Assembly: GCA_022835595.1 (NCBI GenBank)
Contig: BQUP01000003.1
Span: 1,908,975 to 1,972,974 of the forward strand
DNA length: 64,000 nucleotides
Direction: 5' to 3'
From: Cystobasidium ongulense
Lineage: Eukaryota > Basidiomycota > Cystobasidiomycetes > Cystobasidiales > Cystobasidiaceae
Shown here: positions 47,638 through 58,647 of the stretch, piece by piece
How positions within the stretch are numbered: the first letter of the stretch is position 1
Layout: each line of letters starts with the position of its first letter
Position numbers and translations under genes: made by a program
The notes under the pieces: generated by a model
The model's input: only the letters and a program-made list of their open reading frames with translations
Databases searched by the model: none
What the model was told of the DNA's origin: nothing

Positions 47638-49157
47638 ATGGCCAGTATCATATGCCGGAAAACTATACCTACAGCTGCGTCCAAGAGCTGGCTTGCTCTG
47701 AGTAACGGCAGCCACCGACATCAGCACAGCAGCGCGGATCGACAATCAAGCGAAGATGAGAACACCAGCAGGAGCGCATCCAGCGCTGGGCCACAGTCGT
47801 CAGCAGCTGCCCACCTGCTCGCTCGTGCACGCATCGAGGAAGCCGACTTTTCTGCCTCTTCAAGTATCTCTTCGCGTGTCCTGGAGAGCCAGCGGAAAGA
47901 TCTCCCATGGACGGGTGACGAGTCGATAGAAGATACCGTACTCCGCATGCTTATGGACAAATACAAACCTTTACGAGTGCCTGGACACAAGCGCAAGATA
48001 CAAGAACCATCGTCCCAACCCATAGTCTTTACGCCTACAACGCCACAATTATCAGCAGAAGAACTTGCAAATAGAATAACGGATCAATCGCATCCAGAAT
48101 ACCGATGGATGCCTGGAGACCCACCACGTTTCCCTTGGGAACATACCTTCCGTGGTCCTACCAACACCGATGGTGTTCCATCAATTAAATCGGGTGTTAT
48201 AACCCAAGCGCCACGCATTCAAACGAGTAAAGTCCCCAAAGCTGAAGTTGCAGCTAGAGTATATAGAGCAAGAGATGCTAGTGTAGACTATCGAACTGGA
48301 TCTCCAGAAACTGCTAAAGCAAAAATAGCCGCTGGTTCTAAGAGTGGGAAGGGTGCATACAAAAAGCAGGGCATTTCTGCAGAAGGCTATAAACCCATGC
48401 CAACATCTATCAAAGCTTGGAATTCAGTTGTGGAAGAGCGTATAGAACTTGCAAGGCAGCAAGGAATCTTCCGCAATCTGAAAGGTCACGGCAAGCCCAT
48501 GGAGCGCGATCCGGATGAGAGTAATGTAGGTTTCCGTTACTACACGGACTGTCCCTTGGAATTATCCTTCCTTACGCTTTATGTCTACTTCAGCCCTATG
48601 TCGATCGAAGCGAGTTTCTCATGAACCGGATCGTGAAGCGTCAAGAGGCTGCACCGCCATTTGTCGAACTTCAACAGGAAATGAGAGAAGCGCAGAATGC
48701 ATTCCGGTTGCGATTAAGACAAGCATGGCTTAGACGAGCTACAAGAATGCTATCATTACAACCCTTGACACCAAGCATCATAAATGCATCAGCTGACTAC
48801 AGAGATTCGGAATGGGAAGCAAGAGAGAGGAGTTATCATGATATTTCAGTAAAGAATTTGAATGAAATTATCAGAAAGTATAACGTCGTAGCTCCTCCTT
48901 CTGCTAGAGTTCCTATTACTAGCGTGAAGATTGAATTAGAGGCATGCTATAGAGAGACTGCTTCTTTACTCAAAGCTGAGCTGGAAAAGCGCGCATTGGA
49001 AGGACCTGGAGTCGCTAGACTTACCAATGCAAACCAAAGCATTAGATCCGGGCCTAAAGGCAAAACAGAAAAAGAGCAAGATGCAGTCAGGGAGAGTATG
49101 CTTAGCGCCTTCAGAAGGTTTGTTAGCGACAATTTCGGTGGCAAGTCAAAAGTATAG
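47638..49157 (+). CDS. DNAJC28-like conserved-domain protein (DUF1992), probably mitochondrial
   Basis: Exons 47638-48525 and 48594-49157 give 483 aa. The N-terminus (MASIICRKTIPTAASKSW...) is basic and acid-poor over its first ~25 residues, as for mitochondrial import. The DnaJ-homologue-C28 domain reads WNSVVEERIELARQQGIF, RNLKGHGKPMERDPDESN joined to PYVDRSEFLMNRIVKRQE, and APPFVELQQEM. No J-domain is present, as is usual for fungal members. A further conserved helical part (NLNEIIRKYNVVAPPSAR) follows. The molecular role is poorly known; a human relative is linked to Golgi or mitochondrial function. I assign it by family only. Confidence 0.85.
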
Positions 49158-49469
49158 ATGATCTAGCTTCTCATGTGTATCTAGAAGTCAATCTTATGAT
49201 GTATCTGGCTTTCAGAAGCCGCCCTTTGTAAACTACATACCTAAGCACCAAGTAGGCAGAACGTATGAAGTAGGCTATGTTACATTGAACTGCAAGGCAC
49301 CGCCACATTCCCGTTCCAACAGTACCTTGTATCAACTCTTCCGGAGCACAAATTCGAAAACCCCGGTATTTACAGTAAGATTTCGGTCTCGAGAAGTCAA
49401 GGCTAGAAGTCACATCGGCTCATGAAGCCGGATCTCTGGGCATGCTGAAACCGTCCCCAAGCTAACTCT
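49158..49469. other. Convergent 3' intergenic region
   Basis: 312 bp between the DNAJC28-like gene and the first transcription-factor gene. Only 3' flanks are apparent. Confidence 0.4.
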
Positions 49470-52400
49470 TCAGTATGGGCCTGGTCCTGTAGAGCTGGCA
49501 TACCACGATCTTGATTGAGGAGCACCTTGAGCACTTGCGACGTACTGCCCTGACTGGGTGGATAAAGCTGGACTGTGGTCCATATCGGAATGTGTAAAAC
49601 CCATCACAGATTGTTGTTGAGTTGCTGGGAAGCCCATCGAATGTAGAAGTACAGAAGGATCAGGATGGAAAAGTGTCGATGTATCCCAGCTGATGGGAAC
49701 AGCTTGTATTTGCTGTTCATACCCCTGGGAAAAACTTTGTTGTTGAGGCAGGTGCGATGCAGTTACGATCTTGCCATCTTGCCCCATGTAGGAGTAGCCA
49801 AGTCTCCCAGTATTTTCAGAGTTCAGCCAAGGGAAGGGACTACTCGCTACCGAGGTGTACGAGTCATGCTGTGACATAGAAGAGCCGGTATCCACAGCAA
49901 AGGTCGGAGTACTGCTTGAGGACGCCGATGTCAGACTTGGTAAATGCGGGTTTGGAGACGAAGTGGTTCTCTGGATCAATGTCGGCCCTGCAGCTGAACG
50001 AGGGTCGGACGCTTCTGGCGATAGTCTGAGTTGTTTCGTAGGTCGACCTATTTCGGCAGTTTGTGCTGACTCACGATAAGATTGTTCTCCATTTCGCTTG
50101 CTGTTCAAGGAGGGTTGTGGTGTTGCCTGTTCTACAGTTTGATCCGTCGTTTTGACGGAAGGCGGCCCGCTAGCCTGAGAAGATGACTGTGTCGATCCTT
50201 CTGATCTAGTGACCGGGACAACCCCGGTCATAGTCTGCGCGATTCTCTTGAACACTCGTCCAACAGGTTCCAGCTCTTGGTCGCATGTACCATTAGCGCT
50301 ATTTCTCCTAGCAAGTATAGCTGCTTTCTTAGCCTTTTCCGCTTCCAGCAAATTGCTGACTACTCCAAAGGCAGCAGCAGCGAACATGCTAGTTGTAGCA
50401 TGGGCGGAGCTCATCCTTTCCTGAAGTATCTCGCAGATAAGAGGTATATCCATCCGCTTTTTGGCGAGCACCTCTTCAGGGCATCCTTCATCGATTGCGA
50501 TGAACAGATCGATGAATATAACCAAAGCTGCACTTAGGTATCGCATAGATGTCCACCAGAATCTTTGATCTGTTATGTAATCTCGTAAATGTTGCCAACT
50601 TTCGCAGAGTATTTTCGCTGATTCCAAGCAGGTTTTCGTGCTAAAGCTGAACCGAGGATCGGAGTAGCCTCGAGTCTAGAACAGCGAGCTCAATGTCATG
50701 TGCTAGCTTGGAAGAAGGTGCAGCTTACCATATAAGGGCGATGTGCATGCACAATCGCACCGTGTACATCAGCCATCAGAGACCAATGCTGCCACTGACT
50801 AAGTTTGTAAGCGGCATAGTCTTGCTGAGCCGCTTGTCTCGTAGGTGAGGCCTAATGTATAGGATGGTAAGAAAGCAAATTCAGGCTCTGGTAACTTCTG
50901 ATTCAACCTTCTTAGTCGTCTTGGATCAGATGTGAAGACGTACGGATATCCATTTCCGCAGTTCAGCGTCAATGCTCATGACATAGATATACTTCTCCGT
51001 AGCTTTCATGTCCGGGGGAAGGTCGAGTAGCCTCTTATCATTTCTCGAGAGTAGCGATCTTATGTACAGCGGCGATACGCTTGTCAATTGCCACGCGGGT
51101 TTAGGTGTCACTGCTTGAACTATAAGGAGGTGTGTATCAAAGGTCAGTGTCCATCTACAGTACCCGCACAAGGGGATAGGAACGGAACATCAACACGTAC
51201 TATTTGCGGAAGTAGGTAAGTTTCGGAAATCCTGGTCATCTATGTTGCGTGGTAGTGCGGTTGTATATGGAGTCGAAGCGAGGGGTACATTGATGCCCGC
51301 TCTGGTAACGTGAACGAGTTCAAGTACGACCAGAGTATGCCAGATAATTCTAGCCATATGATCTTTGAGGGGCTGGTTGCCTACCGGCAAGGCCAAGTCC
51401 CCATCGAATAGAGCAGCAGAGGTCGTTGGGTTCGTAGCATCTCCCAAATTGTGCAATCCAAGTATTTGAGCTATTCTTATCCCGGCTCCATTCATGGTGA
51501 AGGTTGTTGGATCACGTAGACTGTGCAGGGATTGAAATGCGCTGAATAGGGCGAGAGTCTGCAGGACTCGTAGTTGAGGTCTCCGTGCCCAGTCAGCGGC
51601 ATTGAGAAGCTCCTCGACATCGCATATGTTCGAATCCGCAAGGGACAATATCTCGCTTGATGTAGCTGATGGATAGGGTAGGAGATGTTGAGGAATCGGA
51701 AGCTCGGTGACCTGCAAGCCTGGACAGACGTGAAAGGGTATTGGTCAGGGGTCGTCTCAATTAGGAAGACCTTCATTGTGCGCCCCCATATTTGTGAACT
51801 CACCTAATGCCAATGTCATGAAGAATAAGGCACCCCAAGCAGGATCAACTTCAGTATGTCTACCCTCCAGTCGCAGTCTCCAGAATTCCTTGTATTCATC
51901 ATCGAATAGCCATCCAATATGAACGTGCCAAAGAGTATCTAGATGCCTGAAATAGCTCCAAATGACATGATCACAAAATTCCTTGCATGGGAAATTAGCA
52001 GAAGTGAATATTCTTGTTCTCGTATCTAAACTTCGCTGCGACCTATGTCCAAGAGCAATTCCTCCTTCACTCAACGGATCGACTATTATGCTGGAACGGT
52101 ATTGCCGTTCTGTGTCTGACATAGTGACTGTACGTTTGACGTTAGGATCATCTGGTATTGGTGGATTAAGAATATTGCCCATTGACATGCCAGAGGTTGT
52201 TCTGAATTTTTTGCTACTTGTAGATAGAGTTGATGTTGCATGTAGTGGGAGTGTGCTTTTTGAACCCGACAGGCCATTTAAGCCAGCTTCACTACGTTCG
52301 AGGACATCTTCGGTCCTGCACAGACTCTCAAGGGCGAGAGCAGCCTCCTCCGTCTCGCAGTTGGTTGCAACAAAGCTATCCTTCTCCTTACATCCCGTTG

Positions 52401-53586
52401 CTTCGGGAGTAATCCCTATAGGGCTTCCGTTGAATCCGGAATGAGATGTGACGAGAGGGAAAGATCCAGAAGTAACGGAAGAAGCGCCCCGATCAGGATG
52501 ATTCTGACCATTTCCATTAACATACATGGTGGAGGGTTTCCCTTGGGAATGGGCATATTTGCGAAATGAGCCAGGGTGATGCTCCGAAGAAGTGGTGGAA
52601 AAGGGTAATGTAGCACCAGGGGAGGCAGTAGGGGACGCCATAGAAGTCACCTCTAAATCTTCGACGCGGGCTTCGAGTTGAGCGAGTCGTTCTGCAATGG
52701 CCGAGTTGGTCCTGTATGTGCCACGGAGAGTTTTGGTTCCAGGCGATGAGAGAAGGTGGGGATACGGGCATGTCGGAACGAGGTGATATTTCATCATTAG
52801 TTCAGCAACACATACATCGAGAGGTGGATGGCTAGCCTGCCCACTTACAGATGGGCAGCACTCAGGCCGGCAACGAGTGAGCAAGCGTCGCCTTCGCCAC
52901 GCTTAGAGCATGGCCCGCATGGCGTTTCCCTGTCGCACTTGATCTTGCGACTGGAGGCATGACAAGGAGGGATATACATCAGTCTGCAGCTCGATGGTCT
53001 ACACGATGGTTTCTTCCTTGTAATTTGTGGAAGATGAAAGCTCTCTCTCTCTCTCTCTGCGCTGACAGTAGGCCGGGCGAGTCGGTCATCGATTTCGCCC
53101 GGCCAGGCGACGGCGGAGACGATAAAGATAGCCAGATAGATGTGGAAGAAGCCTAGTTGATGATGATGGCAGGCTATGATGACCCTCCAGTCTACTTGTG
53201 CTAGGTATTGCGAAGAAGGACGCATTTGTTGGGGCCCGTATTGGCCGGATCTACGCCTGATGGTGGGAGGCGAGGCGGCAAGAGCGAGGGAGCGAGGGAG
53301 GAGTGACTTCTGGGACTCACCGGTTGCAGCTCAGGCAGCTTCTCAGAGGTCTGATGCGTGTAATCTTCCTCTTCTTGTTGCTTGAAGGTCTTGTGGCTTT
53401 GCTCGTGCTGCCTTCTGACTGCTGCTGTTGCTGCCGGTGATGCGTGGATCCACCTGCAGGATAGGCAGGGTCCAACTCTGTGTCCACCTCGTCCTCGTGG
53501 TCGTCATATTCAATGGCATACTGGTCTCCGTGGTCTTCGAACTCGTCGCCCTCCCACTTGCTGCTGTTCCCAGAATGCTGTTGCAT
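49470..53586 (-). CDS. Zn2Cys6 fungal-specific transcription factor (1)
   Basis: Exons 53321-53586, 52849-52950, 51804-52711, 51201-51719, 50944-51119, 50729-50851 and 49470-50675 give 1099 aa. An acidic and Gln-rich start is followed by the binuclear zinc cluster, split by a 370-nt intron: CLSCNR joined to RKIKCDRETPCGPCSKRGEG plus DAC, with all six Cys. A coiled-coil linker (NSAIAERLAQLEARVEDLE) suggests dimer binding. The middle domain (HVIWSYFRHLDTLWHVHIGW, LFFMTLALGEF, LQTLALFSAFQSLHSLRDPT, MNGAGIRIAQILGLHNLGD) is the fungal transcription-factor regulatory domain. The C-terminus is Ser/Gln-rich and could activate transcription. Target genes are unknown. It faces a second Zn2Cys6 gene across 383 bp. 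Confidence 0.92.
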
Positions 53587-53969
53587 GTTGTACTTGTACT
53601 TGATGTAGTCCTAGGCAACTAATGCTGACTGCTATCTCCGTACTCCAGCAGGTATACGCCTGTAAGAGTGCATGTCTGTCCAACTTGTTGAGGTGAATGC
53701 GACTCCCGATACTCACATGCTCCGTCGTTGAAAGAAGAAGCAAGAGAGAGAGAAGGTGAGATCTGCACTCCGGCCGTTCTTGCTTCTTATGCAATCAACG
53801 ACAAATACCAAGGAAGAAAGCAAGACCTGCAGACAGTGGCCATCAAGTGTTTCCAACAGCCTCGAGTGAGAGAGAGGTGTCAGACTCCTCACCGTCGCCC
53901 GCATAGCCGGGTGCAAGCTTCGCCCTCATCCTCCATCAGATCAGATCATCAGGGAAGCACCTTACACAC
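53587..53969. promoter_or_regulatory. Divergent promoter between two Zn2Cys6 regulators
   Basis: A 383-bp spacer between head-to-head transcription-factor genes, where shared or reciprocal control is possible. I see no clear CGG-N-CCG pair that I would call a site. Confidence 0.45.
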
Positions 53970-56900
53970 ATGAGTGAAGAGCCACAGGAATGGCATCAGC
54001 GCGAGCGAGGATCATCAAAACCACACTCGCAGCATAGGCGACATGGCTCTGCTTCTGGCTCGGGGTCTGGATCCAGGAAGCCTCCACTCCACCGGAACAA
54101 CGTAGGTCGTGTGCCGTTCGAAGACTGATGGATGACCTGAGGCCCGCCGAATCCTCACTGACTTTTAGATTGGGGCATCGTCCGTAGGCCTGTCTAGCAT
54201 GTCGGCGTAAAAAGAGAAAGTGCGACGGTGAGCTTGGCCTGCCCTTTGGCTGCGTACATGATAGCTGTTCACTGATGAGTTGTCATTATGTACCGTACCG
54301 CCCCGTCAATCAACGCCACACAATTACTCTCAAACTCAACCATAATCAACTCCTCCATTACACCTCCCAATCAGGCATACACCCAGTCTGCACTCCATGT
54401 GGTAATTCTGCGAAGCTGTACCAAGAAGAGCCCCATTGCGAGTGGGGTGGAAGCAGCAAGTCTGATGATCATGCAAAGCACCATGAAGAGGGAGTCAAGT
54501 ACGAAGAAGATCAGTACAATGCTGTGCCATCTACGTCAGCCTCAAGCTTGTCAGCTGGGCTGCCTCCATTACCCCTCCCGTCTTTGAACCCAAACATTGC
54601 GGGAGACACCTCGTCATATTATGCCACATATGATCCATCCTATGGAACTTTTACCTCCAGCTCCGATGGCCTGCAACACGATGCTGAACAGGCCCTCCCT
54701 ACCGCATCTATATCCCATACCAATACAACAGCAACAGGCAAGCGGAAGAATCTGAAACGCGACAATGACTCGGCGGAGGTAGAGGCATTGCAAGCTCGTG
54801 TCGCGGAACTAGAAGCCAAATTACAAGCTGCAGCTGTAACTTCTTCCTCTCTATATTCCGGGAGTCAAGCTTCATTAGGAAGTGAACATACAATGCCTTA
54901 TAATGGATCGTCGAACACACAAGCTCATCATGTGCATTTCCAACTACAAGATCCTTTACCTCCTCATCTTCAGGAACTCGTATTAAATGGTGGCAGTGCA
55001 GTCCCCAGTTCCAATGCTTCATCGACTGACATGACAGGAGGTGCGGCTGGATCAAGATCTAATACCGCAAGTCAGCAAGGAGCGACTAGTATTTCGCCAT
55101 ATTCGTCAAATGGTTTACCCACTCCGCCTACTTCAAACCCTGTTTCTGCGGCTATTGCAGCGGGTCCTTTCCCTCCTTCTCCAGCCAGTAACGGAAGTCG
55201 CGGGAGTGGAAAGCAGGATACATCTCAAATGCATCCACAGGTTCAACAGTACCAGAATCAGCCACAGCAGCAGCAGCAGCAGCAGCAACCACAACAGCAG
55301 CAGCAGCAGCCAAATGCTACTTACTTTACGAGGTCTCCTCACCCGCAACAACAAGATTCAAAATGGGATATGGGAGCACTTCCCAGATATTTGAATATGA
55401 CTCCTCCGGGATCACAACCACAGTCACCTTATGGACCGGCCAATGTAGTGAGTACGAACACCATTTTACGAGATTCGAACTGACCTATATTTGTACCGTA
55501 TTATGACAAATGTAACAGCTATGGACACAGTGGCCAATCGATCTGCCCCAGATTGACATTGTCAAAGCACTAGCAGGAACAGCACTCGCGATGATCTCGG
55601 ATACTCTCTTTCTTCTACCCGCCGACGCAGTCTTCCGATCGCTAGCACTACCCCCTACCGATCCTCGTTTCCCTTCAACAGCACTGTTGCATGCTCTTTG
55701 CGCTCTAGGAGCCACTACCTTCCCATTACCGCCTGAAGCAAGAGGGTATTGGCAAGAAGCACCAACAGCATCAGCATATCATTTCAGAAAGGCCAAGAAA
55801 CATCTACAAAGTTTCAATGCTTCCCAGATCCTAGATGATCTAAGAGCTACCATCTTATTAGTCATTTATTCATTTGCTGCTGAACAATTCATAGATGTTT
55901 GGCAGCTTGTTGGCATGTCTTGTCGGAGCTTACCAGCTACTGGTCTGAATCATGTTCAAAATCATTCTGCTCTACCCTCTACAAGAATGGGCACTACTCC
56001 TGGTCATTTCTTGAGGAAACCTACATTTTTGGCACCTCCTATGGACGACTATGAAGTATTCTATCGCTCAACTACCATGTGGATGGCATTCGCGAGCGAT
56101 GTATGGATGGGTGCATGTAGTGGTTGGGCGATGGCTATCGACCTGCAAGATATCACGACTCTACTTCCAGTCTGGCCGTCTGACACTACGCCTCTCGATG
56201 TCGTCCTCAACCAGCCTTCCCTCGATCCTCATTCGCAACTGTTCTTCACCTCTCATCTCGATTCGCCTATGATGTCTCTGCATCTATCTATCAAGGCGAT
56301 GGTACTCATGCGGAAAGTTGTGGATTTCCTGCAAAGATCTACAGCTCCAGATTCAGTCATCAACCTTGAGGCCAAGAAATTGGTCAGAGCTTCGCCTGCT
56401 TTTGTTACTCTCGTAGAGACAATCGCGGGATTTCAACAGAATTTCCCTGATAAAGCAAGGTATCATTTACAGACTTTACCAAGTGGAAAACTCGATTCAA
56501 ATCTTCTTAATGCCCACATCATACCATGCACTGCACTTCTATTGCTCTATGAGCCTTTCATATACGACGCTCAAGATGAAGGATTCTACCATGGCTCAAT
56601 GGCTGCAGCTAATCGAATACTCCACATAACACATTCAGTTTATGCACATTCGAAAGATACGATATCGATGTATTACACGCAGATCAATTATTCATGGATG
56701 GTCTGCAATCGGACCCTCATCAGGGCAATGCGATTTAAAGAGGACGCAGGTGACCAAGAAGAAGCTAGAAACCTCAGAACCAGCGTCGAGTTCCTATTGG
56801 TGAGTTCATGTCTCTTTTGATATGAAGTGTGTTCATGCTAGCGTTATATTAACGAAATATCCTTCCAAACAGGCTCGAAACGCAACTTTAGCTGCTCAAA

Positions 56901-56974
56901 GTCCGCTCGTATGCTCGTGCTTAGGCATGATAGAGACACTAGTCAAAGATCCAACGCCCTGGCACCGTCAATGA
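53970..56974 (+). CDS. Zn2Cys6 fungal-specific transcription factor (2)
   Basis: Exons 53970-54101, 54188-54227, 54375-55447, 55519-56799 and 56873-56974 give 875 aa. The zinc cluster is assembled from exons 2 and 3: ACLACRRKKRKCDG joined to IHPVCTPCGNSAKLY, then HC; six Cys are present, with an 11-residue last spacing. A coiled coil (VEALQARVAELEAKLQAAA) follows, then a Ser-rich part and two glutamine runs near 55264-55310. The regulatory domain starts WPIDLPQIDIVKALAGTA and includes DPRFPSTALLHALCALGAT and ASQILDDLRATILLVIYSF. WMAFASDVWMGACSGWAMAI follows. The targets are unknown. The exon 2 acceptor (CCGTAG) is chosen because a stop lies in frame just before it. Confidence 0.9.
55264..55310 (+). 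repeat. CAG/CAA repeat coding for polyglutamine
   Basis: Two runs of mostly CAG codons separated by a Pro-Gln pair, inside transcription factor 2. A likely length-variable tract in its low-complexity linker. Confidence 0.9.
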
Positions 56975-57294
56975 AGTCGGTCACGAATGTTGAAGAGTTC
57001 GAGGGTGGTTTCAGCATATTTTACAAACCTAATCTTTTGTTTGAATTATCGATATACTCCGCGATAATCCTTTTGCCTGAATCAAAGTTTTAAATTTCGT
57101 TGTCACTATACATCGCCACTTTTTCTTTTTTTGTTAGTTTCGTTAGCTATCATTGTAGCTTTTCTTGGAGTAGTCTTCTTATTCCATCATTTCGCAACTC
57201 GTTTCAATTTACTACTTCTTGACCCTTTCCCAACTTACCAAAGATTGGCCATATAAAAACTGCGTCACCAGTCTTACACGATGCAAAAGTCCTT
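56975..57294. promoter_or_regulatory. Intergenic region upstream of the TMEM53-like gene
   Basis: A 320-bp AT-rich stretch with T-runs near 57118-57130 and a CATATAAAAAC element at 57250, about 45 bp before the start codon, resembling a TATA box. Confidence 0.5.
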
Positions 57295-58569
57295 ATGATT
57301 CCTCATATACGCCATAGTCTGTTCCGTTTACCCTCATTCGTTCCATCAAGGCAGCTGCAAAGCATTGTTCTACGATACCCGGTTGCCGGATCTTCAAAGT
57401 ACACACATCACAGCCGGCACGCAATACGAAGAAGCGCGTCTACCACCACTACCGCTCATCAGAAACAGCCTAGTTCAAGAGTTTCAGCCTCTCCTCCTCC
57501 TACCCAAGCTATGCAGGTCAACACAGGAAACGACAAGTCTACGGGCTCCGATCACCTTGTAAAGCTGGGCGAGGATGTCTTTTTGCTAGAAAGCGAAGAG
57601 CCTGTGAAGCATGATCCAGATCAACCAGATGTGAGTTTAGGAACTTGGTTCATCATGTTCTACCTCTGCTAACCTTTACTACAGGTGATCGTCGTCTTTG
57701 GCTGGATGGACGCAGAGATCCGACACATCCGCAAGTATGCTGATCAGTACAGACGACTACTGCCGACAGCAAAGGTATTGCTAGTCAAGAGCCATAGCAG
57801 TGAGTGTCTCCTAGTCAAAGATGAGCCTCTCCTGAAAGCAACCTCCCAGACTTCTTCTGGTCTAATGCCGCGAAGAAACAGGCTGGAATAAAGCCCGCTG
57901 TGGAGTATTTAGACTCGCAAGAAACAACAAAGCGGCAAGTATCTTCCAAAGAGAAGACTTTGCACCTTCATACATTCTCAAATGGCGGATCTGTTCAAAT
58001 GACCGAGATTGCCAAGTTTCTCCGAGCTCGTCGATTGCGACATTCTACTCCAGGACCTTTGATGAAACATAGCTTCCCAGCTAAGAGTATAGTCATCGAT
58101 TCTGCACCAGGTGGAAATGCTCTACGACCTCTTCTCAGCGCTTTCACAGCACCTATAAGATCAAGACTACTTAAATTGCTGGCTTATATCCCATTGACTT
58201 TCGGATGGGCGGCTCTTGTTGCTTTCGGCGCTCTGTTCCGGAAGCCATCGCCAATCGACAGACTACAGAAAGAGCTTGTAGATTCTACACTTTTCCCTAG
58301 CAGTGCGCGCTTTCCCACTCTAGTGATCTTTCTTCCCGCCCGCTGATGCAGTATTTGCAGGTGCCGAGCGTCTGTATATCTATTCCAAGTCGGATACGAT
58401 AATCAGAAGCGACGATGTAGAACGCAATATCGCGAGCGCAAGAGAAGCTGGGCTGCGAGTCAGCACCGAGGTATATGAAAACAGTCCGCATGTCTCGCAT
58501 GCCAGAGTGGATGCCAAGAGGTATTGGTCAGCTGTTATTGCTTTGTGGAAGCGGGCTCTACAAGAATGA
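57295..58569 (+). CDS. TMEM53/DUF829-family protein (alpha/beta-hydrolase-like)
   Basis: Exons 57295-57630, 57685-57799, 57850-58302 and 58361-58569 give 370 aa. After a basic N-terminal segment of about 60 residues, possibly a targeting sequence, the DUF829 core begins VIVVFGWMDAEIRHIRKYAD. It continues LLPTAKVLLVKSHSNFFW, LHLHTFSNGGSVQMTEIAKF, KSIVIDSAPGGNALRPLLSA and ERLYIYSKSDTIIRSDDVER, ending HVSHARVDAKRYWSAV. The SNGGS stretch sits where alpha/beta hydrolases carry the nucleophile elbow, with the late Asp and His also in place, but the family's activity is not well defined. In animals TMEM53 lies in the nuclear envelope. It converges on FOL1, with stop codons only 78 bp apart. Confidence 0.88.
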
Positions 58570-58647
58570 CAAAGAACTCTTTAAGAAGCGCTGCACTATC
58601 GATGACACAGCAAAACCTCAAGTTTAACAATACTATCAAACTTCCAG

